From: Rhynchosporium graminicola
Taxonomy: Eukaryota; Ascomycota; Leotiomycetes; Helotiales; Ploettnerulaceae
Reading direction: 5' to 3'
NCBI GenBank assembly: GCA_900074885.1
Contig: FJUW01000054.1
Coordinates: 124,001-188,000, forward strand
Length of the DNA: 64,000 nt
Numbering within the stretch: position 1 is the first letter of the stretch; every line of letters begins with the position of its first letter. Of the stretch, positions 34,560 to 44,967 are shown piece after piece. Under the pieces are notes generated by a model, which saw only the letters and a list, made by a program, of their open reading frames with translations, did not search any database and was not told the origin of the DNA. The position numbers were made by a program, and so were the translations under genes.

Positions 34560-36674
34560 ATGGATCTGGATGAGAGGAAGTATACTAGAAAAGCGTTGTT
34601 CCCAGATGAGAGCTCCGATTCAGCATTTGAGATTTCAGAAAATGGGCAATCACATGACGACGATGATGATGCATTTTCAGCTTCAAGAGCAGGATCTGGA
34701 AAAGCAAGGAGTAACATGACGAACAGAAGTGGTGGTACAAAAACGATACTATCTGGGTCTGGATTGAATCAAAGCTCAGACCTATCGCCAGAGAAGGAAG
34801 TCTTTGAAGATGCAGCACAATGGGCAGCAAATTTCAAAGCGCCAAAACTCGAAGAAATCAAAACGCCTCGACGACGGTCCTGCGGTGGCAAGAAACGAAA
34901 AGCGCCCAAGCCACCGGCAGAGACTCGTGTCAAGCGTCTCAAGAGCTTCTACAGCAACGACTATAGGGAGCTCTTGAATACAGAAATTCAAGAAGCTGCC
35001 TCAAATATAGCTGATAACGAACGTCTACGATGGAGCCAGATTGGAGTATCAATTTGGACGGCAGAGGAGAAGGCTATTGTTTTCGTGGCTCTGGCGAGGT
35101 TGGGTAGAGAGGATGTTCGTGGAATAGCGGACCTGGTTGCCACCAAGTCACAGCACGAAGTGCAGGAGTACATCAATCTTCTTCACCAAGGCGCTATGGA
35201 GAAGAGGCAGAACGTCTATCAACTTACCACTCCTGCCGACCTTCCTATCGCGGTCGAAGTCAGCGACGAATGCGCTGCCATTCTAGAGCGAGCTGGTGAT
35301 GCTCTTGCCGCTCATCAAGAACTTGCTGAAGAAAAAGTCGAAAAAGCTAAATGGGGCGACTCATGGTTGATAAACCAGGAGGTTGCTGTCCAGATGGGAA
35401 AGAAGAGGAAGCAAGAATCTGGGGAGGAGGAAATGCAGGAAGTGTTCCCAGCAGCCAATTTGCTAGAACTGAGTAACTGGATAGAACTTTCGGAACGAAT
35501 ATTCATGAACCCTGGAGTGTCTCGAGAAGAAGACAATTGGCAAACAATCGCTGAACCAGAAGAGACCCCAGCAGTGAGGGCTACAGCTTTCGAGGACTTT
35601 CATTCTCTGGCTTACAACCTTACTAAGCGCCTTGTGTCTACTGCCCTGTTCTGCTGTATGTCGAGACTGCGAGCTAGAGGATTCAATAAGGGTAAGCACG
35701 CTGAAGTCAACGCCGATGATGTAGACGCAGCACTTAAGATCCTCCGACTGAAGTCAGACAGCCATTATTACTGGTGTGGAGTCGCAAAAAGATCTAATCT
35801 ACAGGTGATCAACGACGAATACAAAGACGCAGTAATAATGAGCCATCGAGAAGTCGAACTCGTATTACAAGAACGTCATCCCAAGATGCGGTCTCGCTCC
35901 GCAAGTCGAGTCCCAAGTAGAGTTCGAAGTGAGCAGCCAGAGCACTCTCTACATCGCCCCGACCAAGCCGAAGAAATCGATTCATCGCCGCCGGACGTCA
36001 ATCAAGTAGACTCCGACAGCAATATGGAGTCGGAATATGCTTCTCTGCCCAATACCGATGAAGAGTTCATGAGCAGTCCACCACCCTCAAGCCCATTATC
36101 CTCCTCCGAATCAAGACTCAGCGCCACTGGAGTTGCCTCACCTGACACCCAGGAAGTAGCAGAAGCAGCCCAGGACGCACATACAGAAGCGTACGATATG
36201 TATGCCAGCCAGAAGGAGGAGATTCGTCTATGGAATCTACTCAAACAAGCTGCACCAATTGAATTTTCCTTAAACCTTGTGTCAGAGAAAGCTCCGAAAG
36301 GTGTCAGAGATAATCTTGCAGAGAGGGAGAATTGGAGGAATCATACTGAGTACGTGAATGAGTGGGAAGATGTGGTTATACCTGTTACGCAGGAGGCGTT
36401 TGCCAGGAACAGGAGAAGAATTTCTAGAGTGGCGAAGAGGAGAGATCAGAGGGTGGAGGCAGGGGTGAATGTCGATCTTGACGCTGATAATTACGATTGG
36501 GAGGACGAGGATGGAGATGAAGGTGATGTTCAAGCTGATGAGGAAGAAGATTTGGCAGCCACAAGGAACCCAGAGGGACCAAAGGATGTGACTGATAAAG
36601 GGTCTGACGACGAGCACTTACAAGTTGAGAGCCCGCGCCAACAGAGCCCCGGCTACAGGTCTAAAGATCACTGA
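34560..36674 (+). CDS. RRN5: Rrn5-like RNA polymerase I transcription initiation factor (SANT domain), 704 aa
   Basis: In yeast Rrn5 is a subunit of the upstream activating factor that recruits RNA polymerase I to rDNA; this would be its filamentous-fungal counterpart in the nucleolus. Single exon starting MDLDERKYTRKALFPD. After an acidic N-terminus and a basic patch (RRRSCGGKKRKAPKPP) comes YSNDYRELLNTEIQEAA. Next is a SANT/Myb-like helix set containing IWTAEEKAIVFVALARLG and the recognition-like TKSQHEVQEYINLLHQG, which is the Rrn5 hallmark. Further helices follow with WIELSERIFMNPG, ALFCCMSRLRARGFNK and NADDVDAALKILRLK, the last resembling a histone-fold-like segment. The C-terminal third is acidic and Ser-rich. 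Assignment rests on the SANT and flanking motifs and is fairly confident; sequence conservation in this family is low. Confidence 0.75.
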   Translation: MDLDERKYTRKALFPDESSDSAFEISENGQSHDDDDDAFSASRAGSGKARSNMTNRSGGTKTILSGSGLNQSSDLSPEKEVFEDAAQWAANFKAPKLEEIKTPRRRSCGGKKRKAPKPPAETRVKRLKSFYSNDYRELLNTEIQEAASNIADNERLRWSQIGVSIWTAEEKAIVFVALARLGREDVRGIADLVATKSQHEVQEYINLLHQGAMEKRQNVYQLTTPADLPIAVEVSDECAAILERAGDALAAHQELAEEKVEKAKWGDSWLINQEVAVQMGKKRKQESGEEEMQEVFPAANLLELSNWIELSERIFMNPGVSREEDNWQTIAEPEETPAVRATAFEDFHSLAYNLTKRLVSTALFCCMSRLRARGFNKGKHAEVNADDVDAALKILRLKSDSHYYWCGVAKRSNLQVINDEYKDAVIMSHREVELVLQERHPKMRSRSASRVPSRVRSEQPEHSLHRPDQAEEIDSSPPDVNQVDSDSNMESEYASLPNTDEEFMSSPPPSSPLSSSESRLSATGVASPDTQEVAEAAQDAHTEAYDMYASQKEEIRLWNLLKQAAPIEFSLNLVSEKAPKGVRDNLAERENWRNHTEYVNEWEDVVIPVTQEAFARNRRRISRVAKRRDQRVEAGVNVDLDADNYDWEDEDGDEGDVQADEEEDLAATRNPEGPKDVTDKGSDDEHLQVESPRQQSPGYRSKDH

Positions 36675-37003
36675 TTGTAAAATACAATATAGCCAATGCC
36701 AGCTGAGAAGCAGAAGCACAGGCAGAATGCAACGATCAACCTCAGAACACTCAATTATACCAGACTCAAATGTTCAATGCGAACATTCCATTCATGTTCT
36801 TCATCTGACAGACCCATCAGATCTAGGGATACACTTGGGAGAGGACAACGCCCCCATAACCTAAGAAAAGAGATTAAAAAATAACTTTCAGTACACGTGC
36901 AAGGGAGGCACAATTTTTCGCGCGCAGCATGACCAGACCACATATTCCTTGTTCAACCCCCAAGACGCCTTATGATCAATTACGTTCCATTCCCTCATTT
37001 CCC
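36675..37003. other. Convergent 3' region between RRN5 and the SWI3/RSC8 gene
   Basis: 329 bp between two stop codons, expected to hold both 3' UTRs. Nothing else seen. Confidence 0.5.
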
Positions 37004-39196
37004 TCAGATATCGTAGCTCTTTATCTGCCCCTCAGCACTTAATGGCTGCACACTCCCGGCCCCTGGAGCAGGGGATTGGAATGACAGCTTTTCTCCCGCA
37101 CCTCCCATCATGACGTCTTGCGCCATCTTTAAGCCTTGGTCTCCACCGGTGCTAGCCGCCAATTTCAATCCTTCCTGTGCTTCCTTGACGCGCTTCTTGA
37201 ACGTGAGACGGTCCAAGTAAAGCTGTTGACGACCTCGCTCCAATTCCCTACGCTCGGCTTGGATGATTTGTTCCATCTCATTGAATTGCTTGAGCTTAAG
37301 ATCCATCTTCAAGAGAGTCGCATTCACAGCAGCGGAGACAAGATGTGTCATCTCTCGCTCTTCGTGCGATGCCAGACCGCCGGCTCGAGCAGCCACAGCG
37401 GCTAGGGGAACAGTAGCCAGAGCATTGATAGAAGTCGTGGTGGTTGTTGTCGTGGTTGTGGTCTGCTGGACATCGATCTCCATCGAGTCAGAATTGTCCA
37501 CAGCCTTGCCCTTGTCGGAAACTGGTGGCCTCTCAAGTGAATTTCGAAGGCCGTTCTTCAGCACTTCGACCGTCTTGCCAGCTGCTGCCGCTGTTACGCT
37601 TGGCTCGGTAAGTCCTGCCAGGAAGCCGATGACAGACATTACAGGGTTATCTGCTTGGCTGAAAGGTAACATCCCTGTCTTCGAGCCGAGTAAGTTTAGC
37701 CCCATGGCTTTGTTGACAGGCTCAGCATCGAGGTACTTGTCTTCGATCTCGAATTGCAAGAATTTGACGACACACTCCTCCTTGGATCTCGTCCCAACGT
37801 AATCTGCAATCTCCGCCCAATCTTCGTCGTACTTTTCCAGACCCTCGATCAACTTGAGAACTTCTCCATCGCTCCATGGGGCATCACGGTCTGGAAAAGT
37901 GGAGTATGTTTCGTTCTCAATTTTGACATAATTCGTGCTTTGGTGGTTGGCTGGCATTCTTCCTTCGGATTTACAGTTGGGGCAAAGATCAGCCTTGACC
38001 TTGTTTGTGTTCGTAGCTCCTGAATCCGTATGAGCATTATGATAGTAGACGCGTGTACAGTCGATGCCACATGTGAAGCAGTTGACTTTGGTGATTGATG
38101 GTTTAACGGCATCTTCGATGGTCTTGCCAACCGCGTCCGAAGTGCCATTAGTTGTAGGAGCTTCTCCATTCGCTTGTTTGTCTGGAGACTTGGAATTGAG
38201 CTTGCCTTCTCTGGCAGTAGGCTCGTATATATTCCGTCCAACTTCCAAGTTTAGGTCGGCTTTGGGAATTGGGGGAGCAGCGGCTTTAGCATCAGTATCA
38301 GCATTCTTTTGCCCCTCAATGATCAGCCTATCAGCCGCAGGTTGCCATGGCTGCAGACCACGAGGAGTGTCACAGATGACCTTAAAGTGTCCTGTGAATG
38401 GTGGACCAACAGCGGAGGGACGATTATCTGCGTCAACCTGTATGTTGTTAGACGTAAATTCTTGGGGCAAAAGTTAAGCATACCTGGTAGTTTATGAGAC
38501 CCCACTGCTCGAGAAATGCGTGTACTCGCATAATAGCACATACGTCCCCAGCAAGATTCCTTCTGCAAGCCGTCACAGTCAAGTATTCAATTGGATTGAG
38601 GCGATAAGTGTTGATCATAAAATCCCGATAGTCCTTGTAGATCGCAGGGGTCTTACTTCGGTTTCGGTTATTGAAGAATTCCGGTAGGGCCTTGCGTTCG
38701 ATATTGTTGATCTTAACCATGTCGAACCAAGTACTATAACTTGGGAGGATGATCGAGTGAGTCTGAGATATGAGGTGTTCGCGCGCGGCTGATTCAATAG
38801 AAGCCTTTGTCTTCTCTATTGCCTCGACTGTGCTCTTCTCTCCTAAGCCCTCCTCGCCTGGTGCACCACTTCCTTGGACCTTTGGTTCTTCTCCAGCCTC
38901 GCCCATCTCTTCATCCTTGACCTCGTCGCCTTCTCGTCGTGGAGCTTCGGGCGCATCGAGAGGGTTGTCGGATACAGGAGCTTTTACAGCGGACTCAGTT
39001 TCCGCTCCGAGCTCAGCCATAGATACATCAGCTATATACCTAATCAGTTCTTGCAAATCATTATGGGAATGAGCTATGAGCCCTCACCAGCACTCTCTCC
39101 AGGAGTGTCTTCGCGTTGCAATGGAGGCTGAGCGAGGATGGAACCCGGGGTTGCACCCCCATTATCCGAGCCAAAGTTTACCAAGTCATCATCCAT
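37004..39196 (-). CDS. SWI3/RSC8-type chromatin-remodelling subunit (SWIRM-ZZ-SANT)
   Basis: Core scaffold of SWI/SNF or RSC nucleosome remodellers. Exon 1 begins [14 protein letters not shown] at 39196; a short intron ending GTATATAG joins ADVSMAELG. The SWIRM domain runs from [20 protein letters not shown] through [18 protein letters not shown] and [20 protein letters not shown] to [11 protein letters not shown], the last residues joined over an intron that restores Gln-Val. A ZZ-type zinc finger follows ([16 protein letters not shown], then [10 protein letters not shown]). The SANT domain contains [18 protein letters not shown] and [22 protein letters not shown]-terminal coiled coil ([20 protein letters not shown]) mediates dimerisation in this family. 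A run of ten threonines lies between SANT and the coiled coil. I cannot separate a Rsc8 from a Swi3 role by eye; many filamentous fungi have one gene serving both. Confidence 0.93.
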
Positions 39197-39621
39197 GTTG
39201 TAAAGACTGATCTAGCGGAGGATATGAGTTGGCGTAATAGTCGTAATTGGAAGATATGGCCTGGCAGAATTGCGCAAAATTTGGGGGCAATCTCAATTTC
39301 GATGAAGTCGTAGTAAGCAAGGCAATCGTGTTCGAAGTCTTCTCTGCAGCACTTCCAAGATTGGAAAGACTGATGAGGTTGATGCTTCGAATCGCGTTGG
39401 CGCGCAAATTGACACGGAATAGTCGATTTCTGGAATCGCGGACCGCGACTTGAGGCTTCGTGCCAGATTTGTCGGCCTGATCGTGATGTATGGCCTGAGG
39501 CCGTCATTGTGGCTCCAAGCTGGACCGCGGCTTTGCCTCAGCGATTCTAGCGCCCCCAATGCGAGTGGCGATGCTTATTCGTGAATGTGATATTCCTGCT
39601 GCTCATCAGTCAACATACACA
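39197..39621. promoter_or_regulatory. Divergent promoter between SWI3/RSC8 and ETF-alpha genes
   Basis: About 425 bp between the start codons; carries no supported ORF. Confidence 0.5.
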
Positions 39622-40719
39622 ATGATTTCAAGGTCGGGTATCTCAGTCTTACGCCAAGCGCGGACACAATTAAGGACAACGGGTCCCCATCCTGTCGCAT
39701 CCCTTTCAGCTCTTTCTCGCCTTCTCTCATCGCTAGCTATTCTGGAACAAAAGGATGGGAAGCTTAATCATGGATCTTTGGGAGCAATCACCGCCGCCAA
39801 AAAGCTAGGAGGTTCAATCACCGGGTTCGTGGCAGGTAAAAACATAAAATCCGTTGCAGAAGAAGCTTCTAAAGTCGCTGGAATTGGGAAGATTATCTCT
39901 GTAGACAATCCAGCTTATGACAAGGCATGTTGTGGAAGAGTCTATGATTGCTTTTCGAATACTAACAATAGAAAGCAATTGCCAGAGAACTTCGCACCAT
40001 TGCTCGTCGAGAACATCAAGAAGGGGGGATATACACATATTATAATGGGGCACACAGCATTCGGCAAGAGCTTGATGCCTCGCGTCGCAGCATTACTAGA
40101 TGTTCAGCAGATATCCGACATCACAGCCATCGAGGACGAAAAGACATTCGTCCGGCCAATCTATGCTGGAAATGCAATCGCAACCGTCGAGTCTTCGGAT
40201 GATATTAAAGTGATTACGATCCGGGGAACAGCGTTCGCAGCAGCGGAGGCAGAGGGAGGTTCTGCTTCTATTGAGGATGGTGTGGACTCGAAGGCTCAGA
40301 GTACCACGGAATGGGTATCGGAGAACCTTGCCAAGTCAGATAGACCTGATTTGGCTACGGCCGGCAAGGTCGTATCTGGTGGACGAGGTTTGAAGTCCAA
40401 GGAGGAATTCGATAAGATCATGTTGCCACTCGCAGATGCTCTGGGTGCAGCAGTGGGAGCTTCGAGAGCCGCTGTTGACAGTGGGTATGCTGACAACAGC
40501 TTGCAAGTAGGTCAGACTGGAAAGGTTGTGGCACCACAACTGTATCTTTGCGCAGGTATCTCGGGAGCTATTCAACATCTGGCAGGAATGAAGGACAGTA
40601 AGGTCATTGCAGCCATCAACAAAGATGCTGATGCGCCTATCTTCCAAGTGGCCGATGTTGGGTTGGTTGGAGATTTGTTTGATAAGGTGCCTGAGCTCAC
40701 TGAGAAGCTCAACAAGTAG
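39622..40719 (+). CDS. AIM45: Electron transfer flavoprotein alpha subunit (Aim45/ETFA), 348 aa
   Basis: Mitochondrial matrix FAD/AMP protein that passes electrons from acyl-CoA and other dehydrogenases to ETF-ubiquinone oxidoreductase. I start at MISRSGISVLRQARTQL (39622), an Arg-rich presequence; an in-frame upstream ATG at 39559 adds 21 residues but weakens it. The N-terminal domain has SSLAILEQKDGKLNHGS and GAITAAKKLGGSITGFVAG. The C-terminal FAD domain has KVVSGGRGLKSKEEF, ALGAAVGASRAAVDSGYADN, QVGQTGKVVAPQLYLCAGIS, GAIQHLAGMKDSKVIAAIN and KDADAPIFQVADVGLVGDLF. All are characteristic. Bases 39925-39975 form a 51-nt GC-AG intron without stop codons; removing it yields AYDKQLPENFAPLL as expected of the family, so the true coding length is 1047 nt. 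It converges with ARH1, stop codons only 32 bp apart. Confidence 0.95.
   Translation: MISRSGISVLRQARTQLRTTGPHPVASLSALSRLLSSLAILEQKDGKLNHGSLGAITAAKKLGGSITGFVAGKNIKSVAEEASKVAGIGKIISVDNPAYDKACCGRVYDCFSNTNNRKQLPENFAPLLVENIKKGGYTHIIMGHTAFGKSLMPRVAALLDVQQISDITAIEDEKTFVRPIYAGNAIATVESSDDIKVITIRGTAFAAAEAEGGSASIEDGVDSKAQSTTEWVSENLAKSDRPDLATAGKVVSGGRGLKSKEEFDKIMLPLADALGAAVGASRAAVDSGYADNSLQVGQTGKVVAPQLYLCAGISGAIQHLAGMKDSKVIAAINKDADAPIFQVADVGLVGDLFDKVPELTEKLNK
39925..39975 (+). other. GC-AG intron, 51 nt, in-frame and stop-free
   Basis: Donor AAG|GCATGT, branch-like ACTAAC at 39961, acceptor GAAAG at 39975. Both flanks are phase 0. If retained it inserts 17 codons into ETF-alpha at a conserved site. Confidence 0.75.
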
Positions 40720-40751
40720 TGTACATATGTTATTGACAAGATTCCCACGCT

Positions 40752-42417
40752 TCAGTCAAGCACTGCTAACATGTCTGCGACGTTTGTAAATTTCTCCCTC
40801 ACTTTGCCACTCTTCTGCCCGTTACTTTTCTCCGCTGCATCGATCTTCTTCCAATCCTCCCAGCTCACTCTTCTGAATCCTCGCTTCTCAGCTTCATATC
40901 TTACTCCATCCCATCCCAAGCCATCTCCCCCTTCAGGATTAAGAAACGGAACCTTCCCATGCCAATCCATTGCAATCGAATCCGCAGTCGAAAATGCATC
41001 GTCCATGGTACTAGCAATGACTCCCGTAGGCCCGCGCTTAACCCACCCAGCGCAGTACATGCCAGGTAGATGCTTAGCACGCTTCTGATCCGTCCAATTT
41101 TCAGTATCGTCAACAACACGGCCGAGGTGGTCATTCGGGATAGTACCTGAGCGATCATTGAACGGAATTCCTAATTTTGTAAACTCAGAAAGAGCTTCTG
41201 ACTTGTACCCAATAGACCGGAAGGCCAGTGCTGCGGGGACTTCGATAATATCGTTTGTTCCGATAGCTCTTGCTCCCGCGACGAAGGGATCTGGGTCTAA
41301 AGTCGTCTTCTCGAAAGACACACTTCCCAACCGTCCTGATGATTCTGTATTAGGAATGAATGACTTTGGTGACAAGCAGAAATCTAAGGACCACGATTTT
41401 GGCGCTGTTGACACAGATGCCTCTGATCCTTTTTTCAGTACTTCCATTATCCGTCTTGTCGGTCTTGGTAATTTTGTGATATCTTCGGGTATAAGAGATG
41501 TATCAACTGGATGAAAAGCAACCGAGGAGAACTTCATCAATTCTCTGACTTCCTTGATCGTGAAAGCAGCCTAGATACCATCAACAACCGAGTCAGATAT
41601 CAAAGAATCTGACATACCTGCATAGGTCCTCTTCTCCCCACGACCTTCACCCTCTGCACCCTGCTCTTTCTCAACTTCTGGATAGCATTAGTCGTGATAT
41701 CAGTCTCCTTCAAAATCTCCGGGTCTTGCAACAGAATTCTCGCAACATCCAGCGCAACATTTCCCTGCCCAATTACCACCGCCTCTTCTCCCAGCGTCAA
41801 ATCCGGCGCAAGCTCTGAGTACTCTGGAAGTCCGTTGTACCAGCCAACAAAAGCTCGTGCGGAGAATATGCCCTTCAAGGTATTCTCGCCTTCTATCCCT
41901 AGTGTTCTGTCTCGAGAAGCTCCGTATGCGAAGAGGATTGCATCGTAATGTGGCAGGAGGAATCGTAGGGGCAATGCACCGGCCTGGTCGCTAATTGAGA
42001 CATTTCCGACAAAGTTGAATCGAGGTGATTCTGCTACTTCTCCGAATTTGTCCTGGCAGTTCTTTACTTTCGAGTTAGTGTTATACTATGTCTCGTGTAT
42101 GCATTTCAACACACCTTAACCTCGGGGTGGTCAGGAGCAACACCAAATCGAACCAACCCAAATGGAACAGGTAGCTGTTCGTACATATCCACCACTGAGT
42201 TCTGGATTTTTGACATCACTTTGTATGCAGTATAGAACCCAGCTGGTCCAGATCCAATGACTGCCATTCGGAATGGTCTACCATCCTGAGTATGTACTTT
42301 CGCCGTATAAGCTCGACGTTGTTTCAGATTAGCTGTGGTATATGAGACTGTCACCGGAAATCTGGTCAGTAAATTCGCACACCTGGTACAGATCCATGGT
42401 TTCGCGATTCTCTCCAT
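40752..42417 (-). CDS. ARH1: NADPH:adrenodoxin (ferredoxin) oxidoreductase Arh1
   Basis: Mitochondrial FAD enzyme that transfers electrons from NADPH to the [2Fe-2S] ferredoxin Yah1 for iron-sulfur cluster and heme A synthesis. Exon 1 starts MERIAKPWICTRCANLL (42417; an in-frame ATG at 42468 adds 17 acidic residues unlike a presequence). The FAD Rossmann motif is MAVIGSGPAGFYTAYKV, followed by VVDMYEQLPVPFGLVRFGVA and PDHPEVK. An intron precedes NCQDKFGEVAESPRFNF. Exon 2 has LPHYDAILFAYGASRDRTLG, ARAFVGWYNGLPEYSEL and the NADPH motif VVIGQGNVALDVARILL, then VKVVGRRGPMQ. Exon 3 continues AAFTIKEVRELMKF and carries AALAFRSIGYKS, LPGMYCAGWVKRGPTGVIAS and the C-terminal WEDWKKIDAAE. Stop at 40752. 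Confidence 0.94.
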
Positions 42418-42735
42418 TTTAGTAATTGTATAGTTGTCGTCATCCTCACCATTTCCATATCTTATCACTAATTATAAGCAGCTTGCAAGCTCCCCTGCAA
42501 TTTAAGTGGATCTCGGATAACGTTGTTTAGTCAACACCCGCTTAAGCTCCAAGGTCAACAAACGGTCCCTCCTGGTGCCTCAACCCTAAGATTCCCTGCA
42601 CATCTCAAGCTACCCTGTTCATATCTGATAACACTACATTCCTGTCGCGTTGCTCAGCTTCTTCTTACTGAGTGAGTCGTCTTGCTGTCTCACTCGTTAC
42701 ATCAATTACATCAGTCGGTCATTCTTTAAGCAACA
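42418..42735. promoter_or_regulatory. Divergent promoter between ARH1 and the four-TM protein gene
   Basis: 318 bp between start codons. No motif assigned. Confidence 0.5.
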
Positions 42736-44627
42736 ATGGGTATACAACCTCCATTCCTCTACGATCAGATCAAAACAGAGGGACCGAGATCTCCATATCG
42801 CGAATTCGATCCGAGGGCTGTCACTCGGGCCAGTAACACACCGAAGCCCTCGCGGCCGATACACGATGGTCCTTTGGTAAATTTCAATCAGCATCCTGAG
42901 TATGTTCTTCAGTCGCATATGATATCTTCGATGTTGTTTAGTTGAATGTCTGCTAATGATTTGCGCAGCTCCTATCTCATCTTACCAAATGGAAGCACGA
43001 CTGCCATGCCCATGAACCCTAATGTGAAGCAATGGATAAAATGGATGCGCATTGTACAATTGATACTACGGTGCTTGGAACTTATTGCTGCTCTCGGATT
43101 GCTGGTCTTGATGATCTTGATTAAAGGCGTTGACCCCTCTACAGGCTGGATCATGAGAATATTCGTAAGTTACAAAAAACCCTGCCGCGATGTTTAGATG
43201 TTGACGTATCGTAGCCTGGAGTCGCGATCCTTCACATAGTGTATGGAATTTATCACCTTGGTCGTAAACCATCAGGACGAACCCCCGCATCTTCAGCATC
43301 ATACATGCTTTTCGCCTCATTCTTCGATGTGTCTATTGTGCCCTTCTACGCTTTCAGCGCACTCATAGCCATGACTCGACAATCTAACTGGAAAACCATC
43401 TTCGCCGACGGCTCTCTCATTACCATCTTCTCCCAAGTCGTGTTCTATCTTGCCGCCATTGGTGGAGGTTTACATCTGATCACCCTTGCCATATCACTCT
43501 ACCTAGCCGTAACCTTCCGCAAAATCACCAAGCTACCTCCCGACATGAATCCACTAGAAGACAATCTCACCACCCGACATAAACGCAACAAATCCTCCGT
43601 CTCAATCTATTCTGAGAAGCGCATTTCCATGCCCTTAGAAAGCAAACGTGCCTCCGGCGCAGCATACGAAGATCTAGCCCGACCGCCAACCATCCCCTTC
43701 TTCCACACCCGCACACAATCCACTACCTCACTCTCAACATACCAATCTACAGCTCCAGGTTCTCGAGACTCACGTCTTGATCTTCCAAGCAGACAATATC
43801 AAGCCGTACCCTCGAACAGATTATCCGTCCACCAGGACCAAATCAAGCGCGACTCCGGATACTCATTCCAAACCTCCTATACCAAACTTCACACACCTCC
43901 TTCTTCGCCTCCAAAACGCGAACGAGCACCCTACACCCACGAAATCCTGCAGTCCGACACCTCGTCTCTGCGATCCTCCGCAACACGTCCCTTAGGCGGC
44001 GGCAACGCCTCCGAGCCCTGGTTCGGCAACGACTCGATAAGCAAAGCCCGCACACGCTCCTCACCCGCCAAGAAAGCACAATATCAACCTCTGCACCAAC
44101 ATCACGATTCCGAAGAACACATCTCCATCGACGCAGCGACTGATTACGGGTCTTCGTACGACCATCCCAATCCTTTGGAAGCGAATCCTCTCACGCCTAA
44201 ACATGCGAGCTTTCATACCGCGAGAGAGCATACGGTCAGTCCGTTGAGTGAGGATAGCTCGAGCCGATATTCACGAACTGAGAATGGAACTGCAGAATCT
44301 ATTTTTGGAACGGGAGCTGAGAGTGCGGATATCGCCGATATCACATCGCCTTCTCTGGAGCGCGCTAAGGAGAGAGAATTGGCACAGGAAGAAATTGCTT
44401 TTAAAGCTAAGTTTTATGGAGAGTTGAAGCCGGGGACTCCGCCTATCATGATTGGAGGAGGGCCGAATAGACAGGTTTCCAGCGGGAATGATTTTGCTGG
44501 TGGGAACACTGGATTTCGGGTTATGGACAGAAGGGAGGTTAGTGGGAAGATTGCGGAGGAGGGGAGAGGTGGTAATAAGAATGGTAAGGGGTGGGGGGCT
44601 AGATTCAGGAAGGGCAGTGGCTTGTAA
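42736..44627 (+). CDS. Four-transmembrane fungal membrane protein with long cytosolic Ser-rich tail
   Basis: No named family recognised with certainty; the topology resembles MARVEL-like tetraspan proteins. Exon 1 begins MGIQPPFLYDQIKTEG at 42736. Intron 1 (GTATGT...GCGCAG) joins HPD to SYLILPNG, and intron 2 (GTAAGT...ATCGTAG) joins MRIF to PGVAILH, both in phase. Membrane segments: LILRCLELIAALGLLVLMIL; VAILHIVYGIYHLG; MLFASFFDVSIVPFYAFSAL; TIFSQVVFYLAAIGGGLHLI with LAISLYLAVTF. After the last segment there are over 330 hydrophilic residues rich in Ser, Arg, Pro and Thr, with many possible phosphorylation sites. The last 30 residues are Gly/Lys/Arg-rich. Likely a plasma-membrane or cell-periphery protein, but this is inference from topology. 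Confidence 0.8.
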
Positions 44628-44967
44628 ACGACAGGAAAATTTGCAAGGTTGAATGGTTGAAGATTTGGTGGATGAATACGGAACTTTGGGAATTGGGGCG
44701 TTGTATCTATGGCTGATTGAAGTGTCTACTGTTTGTTTGTTGGGTTTATTTGTTCGTCTATTTACTGGCGCATACACTATGAGAAGTATATGGACTACGA
44801 TTACTACTTGGGTATCTCAGGAGGAAAAGAGATGATGTCTGTACATATGTAGATGAAATGAAAACGAAGAAATGGATACCTGGACCAAAAACACCTCCCC
44901 GCCAAGATCTGAGAACTATGACAGAGACCTCCCCTTGGATTTCAAAGCAGAGGCCTGACTGATTGTA
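44628..44967. other. Convergent 3' region between the four-TM gene and PMS1
   Basis: 340 bp between two stop codons; nothing beyond expected 3' UTRs seen. Confidence 0.5.

Noticed and set aside
39559..39621. Upstream in-frame ATG of ETF-alpha
   Set aside because: Adds 21 residues including acidic ones in front of a clear Arg-rich presequence; the downstream ATG at 39622 fits mitochondrial import better.
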